Source: Dehalococcoidia bacterium
GTDB taxonomy: Bacteria; Chloroflexota; Dehalococcoidia; Tepidiformales; Tepidiformaceae
Length of the DNA: 5,847 bases
Direction: 5' to 3'
Assembly: GCA_023228745.1 (NCBI GenBank)
Contig: JALOAP010000216.1
Span: forward strand, 1-5,847
This document shows positions 1 to 5,847 of the stretch, in pieces (the first letter of the stretch is position 1; each line of letters opens with the position of its first letter). Position numbers and translations under genes: made by a program. Under the pieces are notes generated by a model. The model was not told where the DNA came from and made no database searches. It worked only from the letters and a program-made list of their open reading frames with translations.

Positions 1-1
1 G

Positions 2-1579
2 ATCTGGACGAGCACCCAGGGCGCCTTCGTCGTCCGTGCGCAGGTGGCCGAGGTCCTTCGTCTGCCAATCTCGAAGATTCGCGTCATCCCCATGGAAATC
101 GGCGGCGGCTTCGGGGGAAAAATCCCCATCTACCTGGATCCCGTCGTCACGCTCCTCTCGAAGAAGAGCGGCCGCCCGGTGAAGGCCACCATGAGCCGCA
201 CCGAGGTCTTCGAGGCCACCGGTCCCACGAGCGGGACACACATCACCATCAAGATGGCCGAGAAAGGTGGCCGTATTACGGCAGTCAAGGCGAACCTCGC
301 CTACGAAGCCGGCGCCTACCCCGGCTCACCTGTCGGCGCCGGCGCCATGACCATGCTTTCGCCCTACAACGTCGAAAACTTCGAGATCGACGGCTACGAC
401 GTGGTCGTGAACAAGCCGAAGACATCGGCCTACCGCGCACCGGGCGCACCGGCTGCCGCCTTCGCCACCGAGACTGCTATTGACGAACTCGCGAAGGCCG
501 CAGGGGTCGATCCCTTGCAGTTCCGCCTCTCGAACAGCTCACGCGAAGGCACCCGCATGGTCAACGGCGCGCCCTTCCCGCGCGTCGGCCACGAGGAGTG
601 CGTCCAGGCCGCACTCGCCTCGCCCCACTACAACGCTCCCATCGAAGGCCCAAACCGCGGCCGTGGTGTTGCCTCCGGGTACTGGTTCAACGCTGGCTTG
701 CAGTCCAGCGTTGCAGTCTCGGTGAACCCGGACGGAACCGTGAATCTGACTGAAGGGTCGACGGACATCGGCGGCACCCGCGCTTCACTCGCCATGCAGC
801 TTGCCGAAACCCTCGGGATTCCCTATGAGGACGTGAAGCCCTGGGTCGCGGACACCGACTCCGTCGGACATAACGATGTGACCGGTGGGAGCCGTGTGAC
901 CTTCGCCAGCGGCATGGCCACCTACGAGGCGGGCATGGAGGTCCGCCGGGAGATGGTCGCCCGGGCCGCAGGGCTCCTCGACGTTCCCGTGGAAGACCTC
1001 GTGTACGAAGACGGTGAGGTCCGCTCCACGAAGAACGAGACCAAGCGCATGACCTTCAAGGAGATCGCCGCGAAACAGGGCCGGACTGGCGGCCCGATCG
1101 TGGGCCAGGCGTCGCTGAACGCGCGCGGCGTCGGCGGCGCCTTCGGAACTCACATCGTCGATGTCGAAGTCGACCCGGATACCGGCAAGACCACCATCCT
1201 TCGCTACACAGCGGTCCAGGATGTGGGCCGGGCCATCCACCCGTCCTACGTCGAAGGGCAAATCCAGGGTGGTGCCACGCAGGGCATCGGCTGGGCGCTC
1301 AACGAGGAGTACTACTACAACGAAGATGGCTCCCTCGCGAACGCCAGCTTTCTCGACTACCGCATGCCTACCACGCTGGATGTCCCCATGATCGACACGA
1401 TCATCGTGGAGGTGCCGAACCCCGGCCATCCGTACGGGGTACGCGGGGTCGGCGAAGTGCCCATCGTCCCGCCCCTCGCGGCCGTCGCCAACGCGGTCGC
1501 CGAGGCGACCGGCCAGCGCTTCACCGACCTGCCTATCTCGCCTCGCCGCGTCGTCGAAACACTGCACGGCCTCGAGTAG
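2..1579 (+). CDS. Xanthine dehydrogenase/CoxL-family molybdopterin-binding subunit, 5'-truncated by window edge
   Basis: This is the large, molybdenum-cofactor-binding subunit of a xanthine oxidase-family hydroxylase. Such enzymes hydroxylate an aldehyde, purine or N-heterocycle with water, passing electrons to FeS and FAD partners. The frame is open from base 2 and reads IWTSTQGAFVVRAQVAE before the GTG at 44, so the gene starts outside the window and 44 is not its start. Visible: 525 codons of a family usually about 750-800 residues. Family motifs, numbered from base 2: TSTQ near residue 4, GGGFGGK at 34-40, the active-site loop AYRAPGAP (bases 428-451), the glycine-rich stretch GQIQGGATQGIG, and a C-terminal GVRGVGEVP. 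Its Glu (bases 1454-1456) matches the family's catalytic glutamate. The loop is not the AYxCSFR of form I CO dehydrogenase, so CO oxidation is unlikely; the substrate cannot be told. The MoaD-like gene follows after 64 nt. The FAD and 2Fe-2S partners are not in the window. Confidence 0.93.
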   Translation: MWTSTQGAFVVRAQVAEVLRLPISKIRVIPMEIGGGFGGKIPIYLDPVVTLLSKKSGRPVKATMSRTEVFEATGPTSGTHITIKMAEKGGRITAVKANLAYEAGAYPGSPVGAGAMTMLSPYNVENFEIDGYDVVVNKPKTSAYRAPGAPAAAFATETAIDELAKAAGVDPLQFRLSNSSREGTRMVNGAPFPRVGHEECVQAALASPHYNAPIEGPNRGRGVASGYWFNAGLQSSVAVSVNPDGTVNLTEGSTDIGGTRASLAMQLAETLGIPYEDVKPWVADTDSVGHNDVTGGSRVTFASGMATYEAGMEVRREMVARAAGLLDVPVEDLVYEDGEVRSTKNETKRMTFKEIAAKQGRTGGPIVGQASLNARGVGGAFGTHIVDVEVDPDTGKTTILRYTAVQDVGRAIHPSYVEGQIQGGATQGIGWALNEEYYYNEDGSLANASFLDYRMPTTLDVPMIDTIIVEVPNPGHPYGVRGVGEVPIVPPLAAVANAVAEATGQRFTDLPISPRRVVETLHGLE

Positions 1580-1600
1580 GCTCAACTTCGCGAACAAGGA

Positions 1601-1629
1601 CGCTGGGCGCACTTCTGGAGTGCCCGGCG
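1601..1629 (+). other. Possible intercistronic hairpin between the molybdoenzyme and MoaD-like genes
   Basis: The 64-nt gap between the two + strand genes contains an imperfect inverted repeat. GCACT (1609-1613) pairs with AGTGC (1619-1623) around a TCTGG loop. The stem extends past a bulged C1608 through GG/CC (1606-1607 with 1624-1625), then past a small internal loop through CGC/GCG (1601-1603 with 1627-1629), giving about 10 pairs. No T-run follows, so it is not a standard intrinsic terminator. It ends 14 nt before the downstream ATG. It could be an mRNA processing or stabilising stem, or chance in GC-rich DNA; no energy calculation was possible. Confidence 0.3.
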
Positions 1630-1643
1630 TCAGCAGGTGTGTC

Positions 1644-1928
1644 ATGGCAAACGTCGTGATTCCCGCGCTACTGCGCGACCTCTGCGGTGGCTCGCCCCAA
1701 CTGCAGGTGCCGGCTGCGAATCTCCGGGAGCTGCTCCACGCCCTCGACCGGCGCTGCCCCGGCTTCTACGCCCGCGTCGTCGAAGACGGCCATGTACGCC
1801 CCGAACTGGCGATCGCCATCGACGGCGAAGCCGCCGACTACCCGCTCCACGAACCCCTCCGCCCCGGCGCCGACGTCACCATCGTCCCCGCAATCGGCGG
1901 CGGACAGCGCGAAACAGCTAACAGCTAA
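1644..1928 (+). CDS. MoaD/ThiS-family (ubiquitin-like) sulfur-carrier protein with C-terminal extension
   Basis: A 94-residue protein resembling MoaD/ThiS sulfur carriers, which are adenylated and thiocarboxylated on a C-terminal Gly-Gly and donate sulfur for molybdopterin or thiamin synthesis. It begins MANVVIPALLRDL, has the LRELLHALDRRCPGF segment (residues 27-41), AIAIDGEAADY (56-66) and the typical ending LRPGADVTIVPAIGGG (72-87). The ATG at 1644 is chosen because family similarity begins there and AGGTG (1635-1639) sits 4 nt upstream; an in-frame GTG at 1620 would add eight unconvincing residues. Position behind a molybdoenzyme subunit favours a MoaD-like role, which is inference. Oddity: seven residues (QRETANS) follow the glycines. 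Known carriers need an exposed C-terminal glycine, so this one would need trimming or may not act as a classical carrier. The tail's TANS is encoded by the adjoining heptamer repeat. Confidence 0.82.
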   Translation: MANVVIPALLRDLCGGSPQLQVPAANLRELLHALDRRCPGFYARVVEDGHVRPELAIAIDGEAADYPLHEPLRPGADVTIVPAIGGGQRETANS

Positions 1929-1942
1929 GCAGCCAACAGCTA
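1913..1942. repeat. Degenerate heptanucleotide tandem repeat (unit AACAGCT) spanning two convergent stop codons
   Basis: Exact AACAGCT units lie at 1913-1919, 1920-1926 and 1935-1941. An 8-nt degenerate unit (AAGCAGCC, 1927-1934) fills the gap, so about four units lie head to tail. Each unit followed by A gives AACAGCTA, present at 1913, 1920 and 1935. The TAA of the MoaD-like gene (1926-1928) falls at the junction of the second and third units. The TAG of polA (complement of 1940-1942) falls at the end of the last. A CTAA junction provides TAA on one strand and TAG on the other. Because seven is not a multiple of three, successive units place stops in different frames. The array fills the gap between the converging genes, and no terminator hairpin is seen there. 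Confidence 0.75.
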
Positions 1943-4684
1943 CTCCATTTCGCCCCAGTTCCGCCCCTTTTTCACATCCACCTTCAGGGGGACGCGCATC
2001 TCGAGGCTCGCTGGCATGATCCGCGTGGCGAGTTCCGTCACGTGCTCCACCTCATCCGCCGGGCACTCGAAGATCAGTTCGTCGTGGATCTGGAGGATCA
2101 TGCGGCTGGCCAGTTCACGGTCTCGCATCTCCTCATCGATGCGGATCATGGCTACTTTGATGATGTCCGCCGCCGTGCCCTGGATGGGCATATTGATCGC
2201 TTCCCGCTCGGCGGCGCTCCGCACCTGGAAGTTCGTGCTGTGGATGGACGGCAAGTACCGGCGCCGCCCGAATACCGTCTCGGCGTAGCCCTTCTCGCGC
2301 GTATCCGCGAGCGTCGACTTCTGCCACTCCGCGATGCCGGGGAAGTTCTCGAAGTAGGAGCGAATGAACGCGTCGGCCTCCTCGCGGGACATCCCCGTCC
2401 GTGACGCCAGTCCGAATTCGCCCATGCCGTAGGCGATGCCGAAGTTCACCATCTTCGCCGTGTCGCGCATCTGCCGCGTGACTGCCTCCGGCTCCACGCT
2501 GTAGACCCGCGCCGCCGTTGCACGGTGGATATCCTGGTCGGCAAGGAAGGCGTCGATCAGCCCCTGGTCGCCAGTCACATGCGCCAGCACCCGCAGCTCG
2601 ATCTGTGAATAGTCCACCGCGACGAACCAGGGGTCCTCATACCCGGCGGCCACGAATGCCCGACGGATGTTCCGCCCCGTGTCCGTCCGTACCGGGATGT
2701 TCTGCAGGTTGGGCGCGGTGCTGCTCAGACGGCCCGTCGCGGCCACTGTCTGTTGGAAATCCGTATGAATGCGCCCGTCCTCGGCAACCTCCGCAGGCAG
2801 CGCATCGAGGTAGGTGGACTTCAGCTTGGTCAGTCCGCGGTAGTCGAAGATGAGGTCGATGATCGGGCTCACTGGGCGGAGCGACTCCAGCGCCCGCTGG
2901 TCGGTCGAATAGCCTTGCGTCGTCTTCCGCGTCTTCGGCAGCCCCAGCTCGTTAAAGAGCACGTCACTGAGCTGTTGCGGGCTGCCGATGTTGAATTCGT
3001 GCCCCACCATGTCGTAGATCTCGCGCTCGAACCGGGCGATGTCGCCCGACATTTCCTGCGCAATCTGCCGCAGGACGCTGATATCCACGGCGATGCCCCG
3101 GCGCTCCATGCGGAAGAGCACCGGTACGAGTGGCATCTCCATCTCCGCGAACAGCTTCCACTGACCTCGCTCGTTCAGGTGCGCCTCGAGCTGCGGCCGG
3201 ATACGCAGCAGCATCTCCGCCTGCTGGCACGCGAACTCGGCCACTTCCGTGACGCTGCACTGCGAAAGCGGAATCGCCTTCCGCCCGGTCCCCGTGAGCG
3301 TCTGCAACGACGTTATCTCGATCCCCAGCCGTTCGTTGATGAGTGAGTTCAGGGTCGACGAGGTCTCGCCAAGCAACCACGCAGCGATGGACACATCGAA
3401 GTCCGCCCCCGCGAGCTCCTGCTCCTGCGCTGCCAGCAGGTGCATCACTGCCTTGACGCTGTAGGCCGTCTTCGCGATCGCCGGGTCGGAGAGGATGGGC
3501 CCCAGTTCGCCCAGCACTGCACCTTTCGAAAGTTGCTCACACTCCTCGTCGAGCCGCGGTACATGCCCGACCGGGACGTACCAGGCACGCCCCGGCTCTG
3601 TCGCGAACGAAAGGCCCAGGAGCAATTCGTGTCGTGTATCGCCAGTGGTGGAAAAGCCCGCGACGGCGATGCTGCTCGCCTTCCGAAGCTCCTCGCCGAG
3701 GGCCCGCAACCCCGCCTCATTCGAGACGGTCGTGTAGTCGAGAGGAACGTCGCTGGCGGCCTGTCGTGCCGCTGTTGGCTGGCTGCCGAGCACATCGTTC
3801 AGTCGCTGTGCCAGCACTCGGAATTCGAGCTCCCGGAAGAGCGCGGCCACGGCTTCGTAGTCGTAGTCCCGCACGCGGCACTTCTCGAGGTCGAAGTCGA
3901 TGTCGAGGTCCGTGTGGATCGTGACGAGCGCCTTGTTCCGCCGCGCCAGCTCCTCGCCCGCAATGAGCTTCTTCTTCAACGCCGGCTGCTTCACTTCGTC
4001 GATGCGCTCGTAAATCTGCTCGACCGTGCCGAATTGGCGAATCAGGTCGGTCGCCGTCTTTTCGCCAATGCCCTTGATGCCCTCGACGTTGTCGCTCGTG
4101 TCACCCTTCAGCGCCTTGTAGTCGATCATGTACCGCGGGCTGAAGCCGTAACGCTCGGCTGCGCGCTGCTCGTTGTAGTCGACCGTGTCGCGCTGATACG
4201 GGCGGAACATGAACAGGTTCACGTTGGGCCCGATGAGCTGCACCAGGTCCGTATCGAGCGTTGCGATATAGGTCTCGACTCCCTCTTTCGCAGCCTGCTT
4301 CGCAATCGTCCCTGCGACATCGTCCGCTTCGTATCCCGGCACCTCGAAGATGGGGATGTTGAACGCTTCAAGTAGCTGCCGCACGCGCTTCATTTGCTTC
4401 AACAACTCGTCGGGCGTCTCGCGCCGTGTCGCCTTGTACTCCTCCGCTGCCTCGTGGCGGAACGTTTTCCCCGGGGCGTCCCAGGCCGCACAGATGTGGG
4501 TCGGCTTGAGCTGGTCGAGCACACGGATGAGCGTCTCCGCATAGCCGTGGGTGGCGAAGGTGAGTTCCCCTTTCGAGCTCATGAGCGGATTGGGCATGTT
4601 CGCAAGGGCGAAAAATGCGCGGAACAGGATGCCGTGGGAATCGAGGATGACGAGGCGGGGCTTCTGGTTCGCAGGCGTAGACAC
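1940..4684 (-). CDS. polA: DNA polymerase I (5' nuclease + polymerase; proofreading domain degenerate)
   Basis: Full-length 914-residue polymerase I, which removes RNA primers and fills gaps in replication and repair. The 5' nuclease domain (about 1-300) keeps its metal ligands: D15, D69 in WDAPGKTFRHE, E119/D121/D122, D144/D146, D195/D198, then the helix-hairpin-helix GIKGIGEKTA. The central domain (about 315-505) has the 3'-5' exonuclease fold position, but the E. coli D355, E357, D424 and D501 align to A342, F344, V413 and Q488, so proofreading is probably lost, as in Taq. The polymerase domain (about 510-914) is intact: TGRLSSTAPNLQNIP (650-664), motif A DYSQIELRV with D691 and E696, motif B R740/K744/F748/Y752, motif C H867-D868-E869. 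F748, rather than Tyr, is the residue that discriminates against dideoxynucleotides. The start is GTG at 4684-4682 with no clear Shine-Dalgarno; a TATAAT box ends 6 nt upstream. It converges on the MoaD-like gene with 11 bp between stops. Confidence 0.97.
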   Translation of the reverse strand: MSTPANQKPRLVILDSHGILFRAFFALANMPNPLMSSKGELTFATHGYAETLIRVLDQLKPTHICAAWDAPGKTFRHEAAEEYKATRRETPDELLKQMKRVRQLLEAFNIPIFEVPGYEADDVAGTIAKQAAKEGVETYIATLDTDLVQLIGPNVNLFMFRPYQRDTVDYNEQRAAERYGFSPRYMIDYKALKGDTSDNVEGIKGIGEKTATDLIRQFGTVEQIYERIDEVKQPALKKKLIAGEELARRNKALVTIHTDLDIDFDLEKCRVRDYDYEAVAALFRELEFRVLAQRLNDVLGSQPTAARQAASDVPLDYTTVSNEAGLRALGEELRKASSIAVAGFSTTGDTRHELLLGLSFATEPGRAWYVPVGHVPRLDEECEQLSKGAVLGELGPILSDPAIAKTAYSVKAVMHLLAAQEQELAGADFDVSIAAWLLGETSSTLNSLINERLGIEITSLQTLTGTGRKAIPLSQCSVTEVAEFACQQAEMLLRIRPQLEAHLNERGQWKLFAEMEMPLVPVLFRMERRGIAVDISVLRQIAQEMSGDIARFEREIYDMVGHEFNIGSPQQLSDVLFNELGLPKTRKTTQGYSTDQRALESLRPVSPIIDLIFDYRGLTKLKSTYLDALPAEVAEDGRIHTDFQQTVAATGRLSSTAPNLQNIPVRTDTGRNIRRAFVAAGYEDPWFVAVDYSQIELRVLAHVTGDQGLIDAFLADQDIHRATAARVYSVEPEAVTRQMRDTAKMVNFGIAYGMGEFGLASRTGMSREEADAFIRSYFENFPGIAEWQKSTLADTREKGYAETVFGRRRYLPSIHSTNFQVRSAAEREAINMPIQGTAADIIKVAMIRIDEEMRDRELASRMILQIHDELIFECPADEVEHVTELATRIMPASLEMRVPLKVDVKKGRNWGEME

Positions 4685-4690
4685 GAAGGG

Positions 4691-4696
4691 ATTATA
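4691..4696 (-). promoter_or_regulatory. Candidate -10 box (TATAAT) of polA, placed for a leaderless transcript
   Basis: Read on the minus strand, a perfect TATAAT occupies 4696-4691 and only six bases (CCCTTC) separate it from the polA GTG. Transcription normally starts about 6-8 bases after the -10 box, which here falls on or next to the start codon, so polA mRNA would have little or no leader. This agrees with the lack of a convincing Shine-Dalgarno. No TTGACA-like -35 box is seen at 16-18 bp spacing (sequence there is GC-rich, GGGGCA-like), nor an extended TGn. The match stands out in GC-rich DNA, but activity is inferred. Confidence 0.55.
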
Positions 4697-4810
4697 GGGC
4701 CTCGACTCTCCGCTGCCCCGGCCTGCTCCCGCTCCGAAGCGTCAAGGCGGCCGGCACAGTGGCAGCCGGCAGCGCCCATTCTCCATGACGCGCGTACAAT
4801 TGCTTCCCAA

Positions 4811-4936
4811 CACCATCTGCGCACGGTGGACTCGCTCCACCTGGCCGCTGCCCTCCAGCTCTCTGATGATCTCGACGAGCAGGTCATCCTCGCAGCGTTC
4901 GACCAGTGGTTGGCGAACGCCGCGATTTCCAGAGGA
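4811..4936 (+). pseudogene. C-terminal remnant of a PIN-domain (VapC-type) nuclease gene
   Basis: In the same frame as the downstream dehydrogenase, the DNA reads HHLRTVDSLHLAAALQLSDD (4811-4870) and then LDEQVILAAFDQWLANAA (4871-4924). This resembles the end of VapC-like PIN nucleases, where a conserved LRxxDALHLAxAL helix carries the third acidic metal ligand and a VxFDxxLxxAA stretch the fourth. Here the acidic residues would be the Asp codons at 4829-4831 and 4901-4903. The N-terminal half, with the first two ligands, is missing: only about 125 bp separate this from polA, and none of the three + frames there shows PIN-like sequence. There is no ATG at a sensible distance, no stop of its own and no antitoxin gene beside it. 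It is most simply a decayed relic of a toxin-antitoxin locus. The assignment is by motif recognition only; a chance resemblance is possible. Confidence 0.5.
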
Positions 4937-4964
4937 CCTGCAGGTGTGGCCAGGCGAGTCCCCC

Positions 4965-4970
4965 AAGGAG
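4965..4970 (+). promoter_or_regulatory. Strong Shine-Dalgarno site (AAGGAG) of the acyl-CoA dehydrogenase gene
   Basis: AAGGAG lies 5 nt before the ATG at 4976 and fixes that codon as the start, although the frame is open further upstream through the PIN-like fragment. It contrasts with polA, which diverges from the same region with no such site. An in-frame GTG at 4970-4972 overlaps the site and is unlikely to be used. Confidence 0.8.
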
Positions 4971-4975
4971 TGAAC

Positions 4976-5847
4976 ATGGACTTCCATCTGAACCCGGAGC
5001 AGGCTGCCTTCCAGCAGCAGGTCGCCAGCTTCATCGAGAACGAACTCCCGTCCGGCTGGGACGAAGAGCACGAGACGATCGAAGAGCGCCTGGTCGTCGA
5101 ACGCCAGGTCATGAAGAAGCTCGCTGCGCACCAGTGGCTTGCCCTCCCCTGGCCAAAGGAATACGGCGGCATGGGCGCAACCCCCATGGAGCAGCTCATC
5201 TTCAACGAGCAGATGGCCTACTTCCGCGTCCCCGGCATGGTCAACATGGGCGTCGCCTGGGTTGGCCCGGTCGTCATGCTCTACGGCACCGACGAGCAAA
5301 AGGAGCGGTACCTCTCCCGCATCGCCGATGGCACCGACATCTGGTGCACCCTCTACTCCGAACCGGGCGCCGGTTCGGACCTCGCCGCCATGCAGACGCG
5401 CGCCGTCCGCGATGGCGATGAGTGGGTGATTAATGGCCAGAAGATCTGGACCAGCTTCGGCCACTACGCTGACTGGGGTTGGCTCGCCGCACGCACCGAC
5501 CCCGACGCCCCCAAGCACAAGGGCCTCTCCACCTTCGCCATCGACATGAAGACGCCCGGCATCACCGTTCGCCCGCTGGTGAACATGGCCTCGAGTCACG
5601 AGTTCAACGAAGTCTTCTTCGAAGATGTGCGCGTTCCCGCTTCCGCGCTCGTGGGCGAAGAGAACCGTGGCTGGTACCACGTTGCCGTTGCCCTCGACTT
5701 CGAACGCTCCTCCATCGGCGCCACATCGACGGCGCGGCGTAGTGTCGATGAGCTCGCCGCACACCTCCGGGATAACCCCGAAGCGGCGACGCTGCCTCTC
5801 CGCCACCGCCTCGCCGACCACGCCATCGCGGTCCAGGTGCTCCGCAA
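4976..5847 (+). CDS. Acyl-CoA dehydrogenase family flavoprotein, 3'-truncated by window edge
   Basis: The first 290 residues of an FAD-dependent acyl-CoA dehydrogenase, which makes the alpha-beta double bond in acyl-CoA thioesters and passes electrons to electron-transfer flavoprotein; the family usually runs to about 380-400 residues. The protein starts MDFHLNPEQAAFQQQVASFI, an N-terminal helical domain typical of the family. Landmarks are PWPKEYGGMGATPMEQLIFNEQ (about 58-78), the flavin and substrate signature YSEPGAGSDLA (127-137), GQKIWTSFGHYADW (154-167) of the beta domain, and NEVFFEDVRVP (211-221), which leads into the C-terminal helical domain. E243 in ALDFERSSIG falls near the catalytic glutamate of isovaleryl-CoA-type dehydrogenases; the alternative position lies beyond the window edge. 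The style (KHKGLSTFAIDMKTPGITVRPL) is common in large FadE-like paralogue sets of Actinobacteria and Chloroflexota. Substrate unknown. The start follows AAGGAG by 5 nt and lies 291 bp from the divergent polA start. Confidence 0.95.
   Translation, partial: MDFHLNPEQAAFQQQVASFIENELPSGWDEEHETIEERLVVERQVMKKLAAHQWLALPWPKEYGGMGATPMEQLIFNEQMAYFRVPGMVNMGVAWVGPVVMLYGTDEQKERYLSRIADGTDIWCTLYSEPGAGSDLAAMQTRAVRDGDEWVINGQKIWTSFGHYADWGWLAARTDPDAPKHKGLSTFAIDMKTPGITVRPLVNMASSHEFNEVFFEDVRVPASALVGEENRGWYHVAVALDFERSSIGATSTARRSVDELAAHLRDNPEAATLPLRHRLADHAIAVQVLR

Noticed and set aside
44..46. GTG at 44 as the start of the molybdoenzyme subunit
   Set aside because: The frame is open to the left edge and the 14 upstream codons (IWTSTQGAFVVRAQ) match conserved family sequence, so the gene is truncated by the window.
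428..451. Form I CO dehydrogenase (CoxL) identity
   Set aside because: The active-site loop reads AYRAPGAP and lacks the Cys-containing AYxCSFR signature.
785..1645. 286-codon open frame on the minus strand
   Set aside because: It lies opposite the molybdoenzyme gene, shows no recognisable domain and has the Asp/Gly/Val/His-rich look of antisense in GC-rich DNA.
1929..1939. Terminator between the convergent genes
   Set aside because: Only 11 bp lie between the stop codons, with no inverted repeat and no T-run on either strand; transcripts probably overlap.
3440..4375. 311-codon open frame on the plus strand
   Set aside because: It lies wholly within polA on the opposite strand, is Arg/Val/Leu-rich without motifs, and polA is unambiguous here.
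4750..4770. GCCGGC repeated at 4750-4755 and 4765-4770 as a hairpin
   Set aside because: The 6-bp word is itself palindromic and common in GC-rich DNA; the 9-nt loop, lack of extension and lack of a T-run give no support for a terminator or operator.
4795..4800. TACAAT as a -10 box for the dehydrogenase gene
   Set aside because: It has one mismatch from consensus, but no -35 element is seen at 16-18 bp, no TGn, and it would leave a leader of about 170 nt. Too weak to annotate.
4785..4973. 62-codon plus-strand open frame ending just before the dehydrogenase ATG
   Set aside because: Its Ser/Arg/Thr-rich product has no family look, and the overlapping frame carries the PIN-like sequence. Its stop at 4971-4973 sits next to the Shine-Dalgarno, which is suggestive but not enough.
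4742..5821. 359-codon open frame on the minus strand
   Set aside because: It is opposite the acyl-CoA dehydrogenase, whose motifs are clear in the plus frame; its Gly/Val/Asp-rich sequence is an antisense shadow.

Overview
This 5.8-kb window is GC-rich (roughly 60-65% by eye) and comes from a bacterial chromosome. It holds four protein-coding genes, two of them cut by the window edges. It also holds a short degraded gene fragment, a small tandem repeat, and a few candidate regulatory elements. Chloroflexota, perhaps a Dehalococcoidia-like aerobe, would fit. Pointers to this are the gene mix (xanthine-dehydrogenase-type molybdoenzyme, MoaD/ThiS-like protein, acyl-CoA dehydrogenase), a DNA polymerase I with a dead proofreading domain, and a promoter placed for leaderless transcription. 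This placement is low-confidence inference, because there is no rRNA or tRNA to anchor it.

Layout, left to right. The C-terminal two-thirds or so of a molybdopterin-binding hydroxylase subunit occupies 2-1579 (+). After a 64-nt gap with a possible hairpin comes a small MoaD/ThiS-fold protein at 1644-1928 (+). The two look like one transcription unit: a molybdoenzyme followed by a protein of the family that supplies sulfur to its cofactor. Converging on them is polA at 1940-4684 (-), a full-length 914-residue DNA polymerase I. The stop codons of the convergent genes are only 11 bp apart. Both lie in a degenerate heptanucleotide tandem repeat (unit AACAGCT) that also encodes the last residues of the MoaD-like protein.

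The 291-bp divergent region 4685-4975 carries a consensus TATAAT box six bases upstream of the polA GTG start. It also carries what looks like the C-terminal piece of a PIN-domain (VapC-type) nuclease gene in the + orientation. This fragment reads in frame, without a stop, into the last gene: an acyl-CoA dehydrogenase beginning at 4976 (+) behind a strong Shine-Dalgarno site and running off the right edge.

I see no CRISPR array, phage gene, insertion sequence, RNA gene or evident new multi-gene system. The most unusual points are the repeat carrying both convergent stops, the repeat-encoded tail behind the Gly-Gly-Gly end of the MoaD-like protein, the likely leaderless polA promoter, and the in-frame PIN fragment upstream of the dehydrogenase.
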